DNA of 64,000 nucleotides from Patiriisocius sp047730165 (GCF_047730165.1 NZ_CP159834.1:248001-312000); one strand, 5' to 3'. Positions 35,029 to 44,070 are shown, numbered from the stretch's first letter. Notes: generated by a model from the sequence alone, not told the origin. Numbers and translations: made by a program.

Positions 35029-35797
35029 TATAAAGTAAAGCCTTTTCGCTTATTAATTGCGTTAAATTCATCTCGTTGTTGTCATCTAAAAACGCGTCTG
35101 GCACTCCTTCCTCCACTAAGAAATACAGAAAATCTACTGCATTTGCTGTTGGGATATTAAAAAAGCCCTGCAAGTCTTCTTTGCTAAATTTTTCTTTTAA
35201 AAAATACCGAACCACCTCTTTAGGTAATTGTGGGAGGGTTTCCGTTTCTTTCCGTTTTAAAAACTGCAGTACTGCAGGAATAATCATGTGCAGTTTTATA
35301 CCGTCGTTTTGCTGTTGACCATTAAATAGAGCATCGTGTGCTGTATTGTTTACTATTGATGAATATTTGTCCTGTGTAAACTCATATTCAAACTCCATTT
35401 TTCCCCAAGACAAGTCATTCTTTAGGTCTTTCTTTACCGCATTTATTTGCTCTCGATCTTCTTTTGAAAGTTGATTACCCACTCGCACTTCATCTAGTTC
35501 ATTTACAATTTCGGTAAGGGTAATGGTTAGTGCGGATTGCTGGTATGCTATTTCAGAAACAACAATTTGCTGGGGTACATACGTAACCGAAGTGATTAAT
35601 ATTGTATCATGAACTTTCGCCTTTATTTTAAAAGTCCCGTCGTTATGTGTCACAGAATTGTGACGAGAAGATTGATTAAAAACATGAATCCCACCCACAT
35701 CAATGGTGTTAGTTAAGCTCCCATTCATTTCTTTTTCTTGTGAGAAAGACAGTGTAGTTGCACATAATAAAATAGGAATTATGATTAACTTATTCAT
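35009..35797 (-). CDS. exported protein with carboxypeptidase-regulatory-like domain, paralogue 2
   Basis: Second of three tandem paralogues. The ATG at 35797 is preferred because it begins directly with the signal peptide (MNKLIIIPILLCATTLSFSQ) and overlaps the upstream stop by 8 bp; an earlier in-frame ATG adds 27 residues that do not look like a leader. This gives 262 aa. The regulatory-like domain (about 22-110) is close to paralogue 3 (TNTIDVGGIHVFNQSSRHNS). The C-terminal half shares the pattern F..FYFL.E with paralogue 1. Function unknown. Confidence 0.78.
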   Translation of the reverse strand: MNKLIIIPILLCATTLSFSQEKEMNGSLTNTIDVGGIHVFNQSSRHNSVTHNDGTFKIKAKVHDTILITSVTYVPQQIVVSEIAYQQSALTITLTEIVNELDEVRVGNQLSKEDREQINAVKKDLKNDLSWGKMEFEYEFTQDKYSSIVNNTAHDALFNGQQQNDGIKLHMIIPAVLQFLKRKETETLPQLPKEVVRYFLKEKFSKEDLQGFFNIPTANAVDFLYFLVEEGVPDAFLDDNNEMNLTQLISEKALLYNATAKE

Positions 35798-36608
35798 CCA
35801 TCTTTTTACGATAATCAATCGCACGCATTGATAAGAAAGAAAGCAATACGAGTTGGTTTTTATCAAGCAACAAGTCATTTGTCAAGCCCTGCTCTTCTGC
35901 AAAATATAAGAAGTCGTTTTCCTTACCTTCCGGAATTTGAAACGCATCCCTAATCTCTTGGTGTGTGAATCGCTCTCTAATTCCCTGAATCGTTTCTTCT
36001 GGATTACGAGGTTTTAAGGCGAAAGATCTACTGGCTTTTTTATTAAAAATTATTTGTGATAACAAGCCAAGACCCCCTAGTAGATTTACTCCATATTGCT
36101 CTTGCCCATTGTAAAACGCACTTTCGGCAAAATTGCCTGGTATGGACGACCATTTATCTGGTGTAAACTCGTAATCAAACTCCATCGTCTCATAAGAGAT
36201 ATCCCACTCCGTATCAAGGTCTACTGTTTTTATACTACTCACATCTACCATTAGATTACCTGTGAGATCGTATTGTCTTACCGTTACCTCTGTTAGTTGA
36301 TTCACTACTGGATTTAAGTAAATCCCTAATGTGCTCGTATCTAAAGTACGTTGATCTACTTTCACTTTAAAGGTGGCATATTGTATGGCCGAAACTATAA
36401 TCTCATCGTTAAGGGCTACGGCTAATTTAAATTCGCCATTCTTGTCTGTTATCGTTCCTCTATTAGAAGAATTATTATAGATAGTCACCCCTTCTATGTC
36501 ACTTTCTAACGGAGCAGAAATATGTCCTTCTACTGAGAAGCGCTCTACTTCCTGTGCTTGTAAGGCAATTGTTGAAACATAAAATAATAGGAAGAGTAGT
36601 TTTTTCAT
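35790..36608 (-). CDS. exported protein with carboxypeptidase-regulatory-like domain, paralogue 1
   Basis: First of the tandem set, 272 aa, with a signal peptide ending in ALQAQ near residue 19. The regulatory-like domain (about 25-115, GHISAPLESDIEGVTIYNNSSNRGTITDKNGEF) is followed by a helical region with MEFDYEFTPDKWSSIPGN, DAFQIPEGKENDFLYFAEEQ and a C-terminal helix. The same landmarks recur in paralogue 2. The conserved DFLYF motif marks the C-terminal half as a real domain. It diverges from pepE across an 83-bp gap. Confidence 0.8.
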   Translation of the reverse strand: MKKLLFLLFYVSTIALQAQEVERFSVEGHISAPLESDIEGVTIYNNSSNRGTITDKNGEFKLAVALNDEIIVSAIQYATFKVKVDQRTLDTSTLGIYLNPVVNQLTEVTVRQYDLTGNLMVDVSSIKTVDLDTEWDISYETMEFDYEFTPDKWSSIPGNFAESAFYNGQEQYGVNLLGGLGLLSQIIFNKKASRSFALKPRNPEETIQGIRERFTHQEIRDAFQIPEGKENDFLYFAEEQGLTNDLLLDKNQLVLLSFLSMRAIDYRKKMDE

Positions 36609-36691
36609 ACTAATAAAGATAAGGAAAAGGTTGGTGCTGAAATCGATTTTTTTACAATAGTTACTTACTTTTATAATTTAATAAAAGACGT

Positions 36692-37384
36692 ATGAAAAAT
36701 TTAATCGTTGCAAGCACCTCTACTATTCACGGTGGTTCTTATTTAGAGTACCTCATAGACGAAGTGACATTGTTATTTAAAGACTGTAAAAAAATCATCT
36801 TTATCCCCTACGCTCGTCCCGGCGGAATGTCCCATGATGCTTACACGGAAATCGCGGCAAAATTTTTCAAGAAAATACATATCAAAGTAACTGGACTTCA
36901 TGCGTATGACAATCCTGCAAAAGCAATCAAAGAAGCAAAAGGAGTTTTCACTGGAGGGGGAAACACGTTCTTATTGGCACACATGCTGTATAGAAACGAA
37001 GTCTTGCAACCCTTGCGTGAGTCTATTTATAAAGGCCTTCCCTATCTAGGCACAAGTGCAGGCAGCAACATATGCGGCCCTTCCATGCAGACTACAAATG
37101 ATATGCCTATTGTGTATCCACCTTCTTTTAAAACCTTGGGCGTGATCCCTTACAACATTAACGCACATTATCTCGATCCAGACCCGAGTTCAAAACATAT
37201 GGGCGAAACTAGAGAAACACGTATTAAAGAGTTTCACACCCAGAATACAATACCTGTTATTGGATTAAGAGAGGGAAGTTGGTTACGTGTTATAGGAGAT
37301 GAAATAACACTTAAAGGTGGGCACACTGCTCGCATGTTTGAGCAAGGAAAGTTACCCCTTGAGATTGCAAGTGGCCCGGTTTAA
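36692..37384 (+). CDS. pepE: dipeptidase E (peptidase family S51)
   Basis: Serine peptidase hydrolysing Asp-X dipeptides in the cytoplasm. The 230-aa length is standard. The nucleophile elbow GTSAGSNICG (Ser near residue 122) and the preceding GGGNTFLLAHML are diagnostic for S51. A C-terminal histidine in NINAHYLDPDP is expected in the active site. The gene diverges from the tandem paralogues and overlaps the convergent GNAT gene by 4 bp. Confidence 0.94.
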   Translation: MKNLIVASTSTIHGGSYLEYLIDEVTLLFKDCKKIIFIPYARPGGMSHDAYTEIAAKFFKKIHIKVTGLHAYDNPAKAIKEAKGVFTGGGNTFLLAHMLYRNEVLQPLRESIYKGLPYLGTSAGSNICGPSMQTTNDMPIVYPPSFKTLGVIPYNINAHYLDPDPSSKHMGETRETRIKEFHTQNTIPVIGLREGSWLRVIGDEITLKGGHTARMFEQGKLPLEIASGPV

Positions 37385-37815
37385 AACTCCTTCACCATAT
37401 GGTATCCTTTACTCACAAAACCTTCATTATAATAAAATTTATGAGACGGAAAATTATGAACAAACGTATTAAGCTCTACCCATAAGCAACCCTTGCTTTG
37501 AACATATTCATACACCCATTGCATCAGTTTTTTACCTAAGCCTTTGCCTTGATAGCCAGCAGTAATAATCACGTGATCTGCCTCAACGCTTTTGCCAGCA
37601 TAATGGCGCGTCATAAACCACATCCCGCAAATACCTATTAGCTTTTCATCATCATAAAGCCCTACACATTCATAATTCTGGGATGCCATTTCGAGCACAC
37701 GTGCTTCTCTTGTAGCTTCGGAAATATCAGCGCTTCCTAATTCTACCAGCAATGGGAGAATGGTTAAAATTTCCGAAGTAGGAATTAGGGCAAACTTGAA
37801 ATTATCTTCTATCAA
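37381..37815 (-). CDS. GNAT-family N-acetyltransferase
   Basis: A 144-aa acetyl-CoA-dependent transferase. The acetyl-CoA site is YQGKGLGKKLMQWVYEYV (motif A, Q/RxxGxG/A), near residues 88-105, preceded by the VEADHVIITAGY strand. The substrate is not predictable. It converges on pepE with a 4-bp overlap and no terminator between them. Confidence 0.88.
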   Translation of the reverse strand: MIEDNFKFALIPTSEILTILPLLVELGSADISEATREARVLEMASQNYECVGLYDDEKLIGICGMWFMTRHYAGKSVEADHVIITAGYQGKGLGKKLMQWVYEYVQSKGCLWVELNTFVHNFPSHKFYYNEGFVSKGYHMVKEF

Positions 37816-37940
37816 AATAGTATTGCTTTTAGTATCTTACAAAGATAGGGCGTTAAATAATTATATTAAATAAACTATTGATTTCTTGATGGCTATTTAG
37901 TCGGTTTTTTGACAAGTGTTCTTTATGTGCACAAGGACAG

Positions 37941-37967
37941 ACAAGCCCTAAACTTGATTCAGGAAGT
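37941..37967. repeat. degenerate intergenic repeat remnant
   Basis: ACAAGCCCTAAACTTGATTCAGGAAG upstream of the M15 gene resembles the 'CCTGAACTTG..TTCAGG' inverted spacer repeats of flavobacteria, with several substitutions. Low certainty. Confidence 0.35.
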
Positions 37968-38001
37968 GAAATACGGAATACTGAGTATAGATTTTTTTTA
38001 C

Positions 38002-38009
38002 TAATTTTG
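38002..38009 (+). promoter_or_regulatory. -7 promoter element (TAATTTTG)
   Basis: A perfect TAnnTTTG match 6 bp before the ATG at 38016; the TTG at 38007 inside it is excluded as a start. Confidence 0.7.
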
Positions 38010-38015
38010 AGATTA

Positions 38016-38762
38016 ATGAATAGAAACCAATTTATAAAAATGGGTGCAATCGCGGGAGTAGGAATCCTAGCCGCACCTCAACTAGCTTTTAACGCTAGCA
38101 ATCCATCTTTTGATAAAGATTTTTTAATAGGTAAAAGCGACTACGCGTTTAGAGGTCCGTCTTGGCAGATGCATCAAGAAACCTACACTAGTTTTCAAGC
38201 AATGAAAAAAGCAGCTGCAGACGCTGGCTTCAATATTGAAGTCGTCTCGGCCTATAGAAGTTTTGAACGCCAAAAACAGATTTACGAAGGCAAATACAAA
38301 CAGTATACAACAGGAGGTCTATCACCTATTCAAGCAATAGAAAAAATAATTGAATACTCGACTATCCCAGGGACCTCAAGACATCACTGGGGTACGGACA
38401 TAGATATAATTGACAGGAATGGCACCCCTAGACCTTCCAGTGTATTGCAGGCAAAACACTTTCACGGGGCAGGCCCTTTTTGCAAACTCAAGGAATGGCT
38501 TACTACTAACGCCGCATCGTTTGGTTTTTATGAGGTGTATACAGATAACGCTAAGCGCAAAGGGTTTAAATACGAGCCTTGGCATTTTAGCTACGCGGCT
38601 GCTTCTCGCAAGATGTTAGCGGACTACCATAAACTTGACGTAAAGCAAATTTTACTTGAAGAAAAGCTGCAGGGAGCAGCGCATTTTACTGATGCATTTA
38701 TCACAAAATATAGAAACGAGAATATTCTGGATATTAATCCAGAATTGATTTTGAAGCCTTAG
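38016..38762 (+). CDS. D-alanyl-D-alanine carboxypeptidase, M15 family (VanY-like)
   Basis: Exported zinc peptidase trimming the peptidoglycan stem peptide. The ATG at 38016 gives 248 aa and directly follows the promoter. The N-terminus (MNRNQFIKMGAIAGVGILAAP) resembles a Tat-like or lipoprotein-free signal. Metal and catalytic motifs are SRHHWGTDIDI (HxxxxxxD) and EPWHFSYA (ExxH), as in VanY/DacB-type M15 enzymes. The family suits the cell-wall turnover context. It is monocistronic with a near-leaderless transcript. Confidence 0.92.
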   Translation: MNRNQFIKMGAIAGVGILAAPQLAFNASNPSFDKDFLIGKSDYAFRGPSWQMHQETYTSFQAMKKAAADAGFNIEVVSAYRSFERQKQIYEGKYKQYTTGGLSPIQAIEKIIEYSTIPGTSRHHWGTDIDIIDRNGTPRPSSVLQAKHFHGAGPFCKLKEWLTTNAASFGFYEVYTDNAKRKGFKYEPWHFSYAAASRKMLADYHKLDVKQILLEEKLQGAAHFTDAFITKYRNENILDINPELILKP

Positions 38763-38861
38763 GTAGTTGAATTTATAAAAGAATTAAAAAGAAATCTACG
38801 CAATAAGAATCTGCAAATTTACGGTAAAAGGCTGGCGCGAAAATGACAATGAAAAATCATT

Positions 38862-39629
38862 ATGAGAATAAGCTGGAAAATAAGGTTGTTTATAGGTGCA
38901 TTAATTGTTGGGTTTGCCTTATTTAAAAAATGCGCTAACACACAAGAGAATCCATATACAGGAACCTCACAAGTAATCTCTATGGATCCTGAACAGGAGC
39001 TTGCCATAGGATTACAGAGTGCCCCAGGTATCGCCGAAGAATATGGCGGCTTGTATAAAGATGAACGTCTTCAAAATTACGTAGATATGACTGGCTAAAA
39101 GCTAGTGAATAACAGTATGGCAAGAGACACTCCTTACCAATATGATTTTTATTTCCTCCCAGACCCCAATACAATAAACGCCTTCGCTTTACCAGGCGGC
39201 CAGATATTTGTCACTTATACTTTATTTTCAAAACTCGAGAACGAAGATCAATTGGCCGGTGTTCTTGGTCACGAAATAGGACATGTTTTAGAAAGACATA
39301 GCGCAGAGCGTATTGCAAATAGCGAATTCTGGCAAACTCTTGCCACGGGTGCCTCAGTTGTTGCTGACGCTGGCGAACTTGTCTCTGGTGCAGCCCAGAA
39401 TGTATTATTAGGAAATGGTCGTGGTGACGAGTTAGAAAGCGATGACCTTGATATACTCTTTGTGATTAACGCGGGTTACGACCCGATTCAAATGAAAGGC
39501 GTGATGCAAATCTTAAAAGCCGCTGCAGGGCCAAGCCGTGTTCCAGAATTTTAAAGCACGCACCCAGATCCAGAAAACCGTATTGAACAGATTGAGGCTT
39601 CTATAGAGAAGTATCGCGAGGCTTCTTAA
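38862..39629 (+). pseudogene. M48 zinc peptidase broken by two in-frame stops
   Basis: A single continuous frame of 256 codons that encodes a membrane-anchored M48 peptidase but contains TAA at codon 79 (39096-39098) and codon 231 (39552-39554). The part between keeps the HEIGH zinc site (LAGVLGHEIGHVLERHSAERIA), the PNTINAFALPGGQIF segment and the third-ligand region DELESDD. At both stops homologues typically have glutamine, so each is explained by one CAA-to-TAA change. No frameshift is present. The C-terminal HPDPENRIEQIE tail after the second stop is also preserved, so the damage is recent. Confidence 0.88.
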
Positions 39630-39659
39630 TTTTTTCAACAATGTAATTCTCTGTTTTCC

Positions 39660-39678
39660 GTTCGAGCACTTCGAGAAC
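39660..39678. repeat. short inverted intergenic repeat
   Basis: GTTCGAGCACTTCGAGAAC, an imperfect inverted repeat of the 'GTTCGAG..TCGAGAAC' type, in the spacer before gpmI. Confidence 0.4.
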
Positions 39679-39783
39679 TGTTTATCTTTTATTAGTGAGG
39701 TAGCTTAAACTTTGAAAAGCTCAGTCTGTTAAAATTTCATGAAAATTCTATCTCGCCCATTCGCCATTGTCTTTAACCCTTAG

Positions 39784-39791
39784 TATCTTTA
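39784..39791 (+). promoter_or_regulatory. -7 promoter element (TATCTTTA) for gpmI
   Basis: One mismatch from TAnnTTTG; it ends 4 bp before the gpmI ATG, again implying a near-leaderless transcript. Confidence 0.55.
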
Positions 39792-39795
39792 CCCT

Positions 39796-41310
39796 ATGAA
39801 AAAAAAAGTACTCCTTTTAATACTTGATGGTTACGGCATTACGCAGGACGAAAGTGTTTCTGCAGTGGCACAAGCAGACACCCCTTTTATAGATTCGTTG
39901 ATGGCAAATTATCCACACGCAGAACTGTTTACGCACGGTAAACATGTAGGATTGCCAGATGGCCAGATGGGAAATAGCGAAGTGGGACATATGAATCTAG
40001 GCGCTGGGCGCATTGTCTATCAAGATTTAGCTAAGATTAATTTAGCAATCGCAAATGACACTTTAAAAGATGAAAAAGTACTTAAAGAAGCTTTTTCTCA
40101 CGCCAAACAAACGGGTAAAAAAGTGCACCTTTTGGGCTTAGTTTCAGATGGTGGTGTGCATTCTCATATGGATCATATTAAAGGATTACTCACCGCTGCA
40201 AACGACTACGGTCTTCATAATGTATTTGTTCACGCCTTTACTGATGGTCGTGATGTAGACCCAAAATCTGGGGCTCGACACATTTCCGCATTACAAGAAC
40301 ATATGGCGAAGACTACAGGGAAAATAGCTTCTGTTATAGGTCGCTATTTTGCGATGGATCGAGATAAAAGATGGGAGCGCGTTCAAAGAGCTTATGATCT
40401 TTTGGTTTTCGGAAATGGGAAACATTCAGAAAACTTAGTGAAAAGCATTGAAGAAAGTTATAAAGTTGGCGTTACTGATGAATTTATTGAACCGATAGTC
40501 GCCACAAACAACAACGAACCTATTGCTAAAATAGAAAAAGACGATATTGTTATTTTCTTCAATTTTAGGACCGACAGAGGAAGACAACTCACTGAAGTTT
40601 TGACGCAAGAAAATTTTGAAGATTTCGGGATGCATAAAATCCCTTTGTATTATGTGACCCTCACTAACTATGATGCTTCTTACAAAGGAACTCACGTAGT
40701 TTACGACAAGGAGAATCTTAAGGATACTTTAGGCGAAGTTTTAGAACGTAATAACAAAACACAAATACGTATCGCCGAAACAGAAAAATACCCACACGTT
40801 ACCTTCTTCTTTAATGGCGGGAGAGAAACACCTTTTACTGGCGAGCGACGTTTATTATGTCCGTCACCTAAAGTAGCTACCTACGACCTGCAACCAGAAA
40901 TGAGTGCTTTTGAGATACGTGATAAAATCATTCCTGAAATCAAGAATGAAACGGCAGATTTCATCTGTCTTAATTTTGCCAATCCAGATATGGTAGGCCA
41001 TACAGGAGTAATGGCTGCAGCAATTAAAGCCTGCGAGACAGTGGATGCTTGTTCAAAATCTATTATTGAAGCAGCTTTAGAACACGGCTACACTACGCTA
41101 GTAATAGCAGACCACGGGAATAGTGAAACAATGCGAAATCCTGACGGCTCGCCCAACACGGCACACACAACCAATCCTGTTCCATTAATTTTAGTAGACA
41201 ACAATATTAAACACATTAACAACGGAATTTTAGGTGACATTGCCCCTACTATTCTTGATCTACTTGAGGTAGAAAAGCCAGCAGCGATGACCCAAAAATC
41301 ATTAATATAA
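39796..41310 (+). CDS. gpmI: 2,3-bisphosphoglycerate-independent phosphoglycerate mutase
   Basis: Interconverts 3- and 2-phosphoglycerate in glycolysis using two manganese ions. The 504-aa protein has LILDGYGI at the N-terminus, the phosphoserine in GNSEVGHMNLGAGR near residue 65, the phosphatase-domain DGRDVDPKSG, and C-terminal metal ligands in NPDMVGHTGV and IADHGNSE. The length is normal. The thioredoxin-like lipoprotein gene follows after 5 bp. Confidence 0.97.
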   Translation: MKKKVLLLILDGYGITQDESVSAVAQADTPFIDSLMANYPHAELFTHGKHVGLPDGQMGNSEVGHMNLGAGRIVYQDLAKINLAIANDTLKDEKVLKEAFSHAKQTGKKVHLLGLVSDGGVHSHMDHIKGLLTAANDYGLHNVFVHAFTDGRDVDPKSGARHISALQEHMAKTTGKIASVIGRYFAMDRDKRWERVQRAYDLLVFGNGKHSENLVKSIEESYKVGVTDEFIEPIVATNNNEPIAKIEKDDIVIFFNFRTDRGRQLTEVLTQENFEDFGMHKIPLYYVTLTNYDASYKGTHVVYDKENLKDTLGEVLERNNKTQIRIAETEKYPHVTFFFNGGRETPFTGERRLLCPSPKVATYDLQPEMSAFEIRDKIIPEIKNETADFICLNFANPDMVGHTGVMAAAIKACETVDACSKSIIEAALEHGYTTLVIADHGNSETMRNPDGSPNTAHTTNPVPLILVDNNIKHINNGILGDIAPTILDLLEVEKPAAMTQKSLI

Positions 41311-41315
41311 AACGT

Positions 41316-41900
41316 ATGAAATTTATAGTATTATTAGTCGTATTAATATCCTGTATTGCCTGTAACGACAAAAAGGAAACAACAATAGCAGAAACTAATC
41401 AAGAAACAATGATTGACACAGATGAAGATATGAGCAAACTATTTGACGATCCGGAAGAAGAAGGATCAAAGATGTTGATAGGTAAAGTAGAAGTGTCAGC
41501 ACTTTTTATTGATAGATTTGCTTGGTTTAAAACTGAGTTTGACGCTTATACCATAGACCAAGATTCTATGGCTTCTTTGACAGAAGCATTAAAAGACAAA
41601 GAGATTTTAGTAATTATGGGTACTTGGTGTGAGGATAGCCAGCGTGAGGTTCCTAGGTTAGTTAAAATCTTAGCGAATATAAATCACGAATACGGTCCAA
41701 GAATTATTGCCGTGAACAGAGATAAAGATATTCCTGAAGGCTTAGAAAATGTTGAAAACATAGCTTATGTACCCACCATTATTATTTTAGAAAACGGAAT
41801 AGAACTAGGGCGCATTGTAGAATCGACTCAAGAAACTTTAGAAAAAGATCTCCTGGCTATCGCCACGGATCAAGATTACAAGCACATCTACGAAGAGTAA
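41316..41900 (+). CDS. thioredoxin-like lipoprotein with single-cysteine WCEDS site
   Basis: A 194-aa lipoprotein (lipobox SCIAC, Cys16) with an acidic linker (about 20-60) and a thioredoxin-fold domain. The active site reads GTWCEDSQREVP: the first cysteine is present but the resolving cysteine of CxxC is replaced by serine, so it would act as a CxxS protein (isomerase-like, or a peroxide or thiol sensor) rather than a standard oxidoreductase. The cis-proline loop VPTIII is present. It is cotranscribed with gpmI, a pairing with no obvious metabolic logic. Confidence 0.85.
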   Translation: MKFIVLLVVLISCIACNDKKETTIAETNQETMIDTDEDMSKLFDDPEEEGSKMLIGKVEVSALFIDRFAWFKTEFDAYTIDQDSMASLTEALKDKEILVIMGTWCEDSQREVPRLVKILANINHEYGPRIIAVNRDKDIPEGLENVENIAYVPTIIILENGIELGRIVESTQETLEKDLLAIATDQDYKHIYEE

Positions 41901-41914
41901 AACATTTTTCTTTG

Positions 41915-41922
41915 TAGTTTTG
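41915..41922 (+). promoter_or_regulatory. -7 promoter element (TAGTTTTG)
   Basis: A perfect TAnnTTTG match 16 bp before the ATG at 41939; likely promoter of the HAD-map-methyltransferase run. Confidence 0.65.
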
Positions 41923-41938
41923 CCGCAACAAATAAACG

Positions 41939-42340
41939 ATGCTGAAAGAAAATTTTACCATAGCAGTAGATTTTGACGGTACCATTGTAGAAGACGCCTA
42001 CCCTAAAATAGGGAAGCCCATGATTTTTGCTTTTGAAACGTTAAAGGCATTACAATCTGAAGGCCATCGTCTTATTTTATGGACCTATCGTGATGGTGCT
42101 AAATTAAATGAAGCGGTTGCTTTTTGTGAAAAAAACGACATTATATTTTATGCCGTAAACAAGAGTTACCCTGAAGAAGTTTATTCAGAAAAAATAAGCA
42201 GGAAGATTAATGCAGATTATTTTATAGACGATCGCAATATAGGTGGTCTTAGACAATGGGGAGAAATCCACCAACAATTAATTGGAGAGTCTGCCCCTTT
42301 GAGTAAAATAACAAAAAAGAAGAACTGGTTCGGTTTTTAA
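41939..42340 (+). CDS. BT0820-type HAD phosphatase
   Basis: A small HAD-superfamily hydrolase of 133 aa without a cap domain. The nucleophile motif is AVDFDGTIVED (first Asp near residue 11), followed by ILWTYRDG and the acidic FIDDRNIGG in motif IV. It resembles the BT0820 family of Bacteroidota. The substrate is unknown. It is followed by map after 3 bp. Confidence 0.87.
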   Translation: MLKENFTIAVDFDGTIVEDAYPKIGKPMIFAFETLKALQSEGHRLILWTYRDGAKLNEAVAFCEKNDIIFYAVNKSYPEEVYSEKISRKINADYFIDDRNIGGLRQWGEIHQQLIGESAPLSKITKKKNWFGF

Positions 42341-42343
42341 ACT

Positions 42344-43147
42344 ATGATTATACCTAAGACAAGAGAAGAGATTGAGTTAATGAGAGAAGCTGCGCAAGTA
42401 GTTTCGAGAACGCTAGGAATGCTAGCTCCCTTGGTGAAGCCGGGAGTAACAACCCAAGAACTCAATGACACTGCAGAAGCATTTATAAGAGCACAAGATG
42501 CATTACCCGGGTTTTTAGGTCTTTATGATTGTCCTTCTACGCTACTAACGAGTGTGAATGAAGCGGTAGTACATGGATTACCCACTAACATACCATTAAA
42601 AGAAGGTGATATTGTTTCTATAGATTGCGGCGCTATTAAGCATGGGTTTTACGGAGATCACGCTTATACTTTTGAAGTAGGCGAAGTAGCAGAAGAAACA
42701 AAAAAACTTTTAGCAGTCACTAAAGAGTCATTGTACTTAGGAATCCGTCAGTTTAAAAAAGGGAACCGAGTAGGTGACGTAGGTCACGCTATCCAGGATT
42801 TTTGTGAAAGTCAGAGTTACGGAGTCGTTCGTGAACTAGTAGGACACGGCCTAGGAAGAAAGATGCACGAAGATCCAGAAATGCCTAACTATGGCAAAAG
42901 AGGTCGCGGAAAAAAGTTCATTGAAGGGATGACTATAGCCATTGAGCCTATGATTAATTTAGGTACGCGTAAAATCACACAATTGGATGACGGCTGGACG
43001 ATTATCACACAAGATAAAAAACCGAGTGCACATTTTGAGCATAATATTGCCCTAGTGGATGGCATGCCGCAACTACTTTCTACTTTTGACTTTGTTTACG
43101 AAGCGCTAGGTATTGTGAGTGATGAGGAGGACGAATTCAGACCTTAA
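42344..43147 (+). CDS. map: methionine aminopeptidase, type I
   Basis: Removes the N-terminal methionine from new proteins. The 267-aa protein carries the dinuclear metal ligands in SIDCGAIKHGFYGDHAYTF (two Asp), LVGHGLGRKMHEDP (His), and the two glutamates in TIAIEPMINLG and SAHFEHNIALVDG. The N-terminus begins with IIPKTREEIELMREA, standard for bacterial MetAP-I. The next gene starts 1 bp after its stop. Confidence 0.97.
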   Translation: MIIPKTREEIELMREAAQVVSRTLGMLAPLVKPGVTTQELNDTAEAFIRAQDALPGFLGLYDCPSTLLTSVNEAVVHGLPTNIPLKEGDIVSIDCGAIKHGFYGDHAYTFEVGEVAEETKKLLAVTKESLYLGIRQFKKGNRVGDVGHAIQDFCESQSYGVVRELVGHGLGRKMHEDPEMPNYGKRGRGKKFIEGMTIAIEPMINLGTRKITQLDDGWTIITQDKKPSAHFEHNIALVDGMPQLLSTFDFVYEALGIVSDEEDEFRP

Positions 43148-43148
43148 T

Positions 43149-43913
43149 ATGACAAAAGTATTCAAATACTTACTCAATCTCTTTCCAAGAACTTTTATGA
43201 TACGGGTAAGTTACTTGTTAAGACCGCTTGTGGCTTTCTTCTTAAAAGGGAACACATACACAGATCCAATAGACGGGAAATCATATCGTACTTTTTTACC
43301 TTATGGATATGAGCACGTACGGGAAAATGTGCTTGCACCGGGCACTTTATCTCTAGAACGTCACCGCTTATTTTGGTTGTACCTGAGTAATGAAACTGAG
43401 TTTTTCAGTAAACAAATAAGCGTACTTCATTTCGCCCCAGAGCAAGCTTTTTTGAAGCGATTCAAGAAACTAAAAAACATTTCATACACCACAACAGACC
43501 TCAACTCGCCCATTGCCGATGTGAAGGCAGATATTTGCGCATTGCCTTTTAAAGATCACAGCTTTGACTTTATCATTTGCAATCACGTGTTAGAACATAT
43601 TCCTGATGACACAAAAGCGATGCAAGAACTTTATAGAGTGCTCGCACCAGGAGGAACCGCAATACTACAAGTCCCATACGACAAAAATCGAATCGAAACT
43701 TTTACAGACGACACTATCACAGACCAGAAAGAACGCGCAGCTATTTTTGGTCAGTATGATCACGTGCGGGTTTATGGTATGGACTATTTTAACAAGCTGA
43801 GATCAATTGGCTTTCAAGTGGAAGCCATAGATTACACTACTCAGCTTTCCAAAGAAGATGTTCAAAGATTTAGGCTTCCTAAAGGTGAATTATTACCTTT
43901 ATGTAAAAAATAA
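43149..43913 (+). CDS. class I SAM methyltransferase
   Basis: A 254-aa methyltransferase; the ATG at 43149 is chosen because it immediately follows the map stop, whereas an earlier in-frame ATG lies inside map. The domain begins near residue 80 with VLHFAPEQAFLKRFKKL, TTDLNSPIADVKADI and LPFKDHSFDFIICNHVLEHIPDD, the motif I-IV order of Methyltransf_11. The C-terminal part (KLRSIGFQVEAIDY) fits. The substrate is unknown; the HFAPE motif is shared by similar proteins in sugar or lipid modification. Confidence 0.87.
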   Translation: MTKVFKYLLNLFPRTFMIRVSYLLRPLVAFFLKGNTYTDPIDGKSYRTFLPYGYEHVRENVLAPGTLSLERHRLFWLYLSNETEFFSKQISVLHFAPEQAFLKRFKKLKNISYTTTDLNSPIADVKADICALPFKDHSFDFIICNHVLEHIPDDTKAMQELYRVLAPGGTAILQVPYDKNRIETFTDDTITDQKERAAIFGQYDHVRVYGMDYFNKLRSIGFQVEAIDYTTQLSKEDVQRFRLPKGELLPLCKK

Positions 43914-44070
43914 AGTTTTGCTTACAAAATTTGATAATTTCTCGATTCCCGTGATAGTTACTAACAATAGCTAGAGAATACTCATCAAAGATTTAAACCT
44001 TTCAAAAATCAAAGATATAACGGCACAAAAAATCATCTGAGCCCTTTATATTCTATCAATTACTTCGGTG

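Noticed and set aside
38862..39629. Reassignment of TAA as a sense codon in the M48 gene
   Set aside because: TAA ends many normal genes here, and no recoding signal is visible; recent mutation is simpler.
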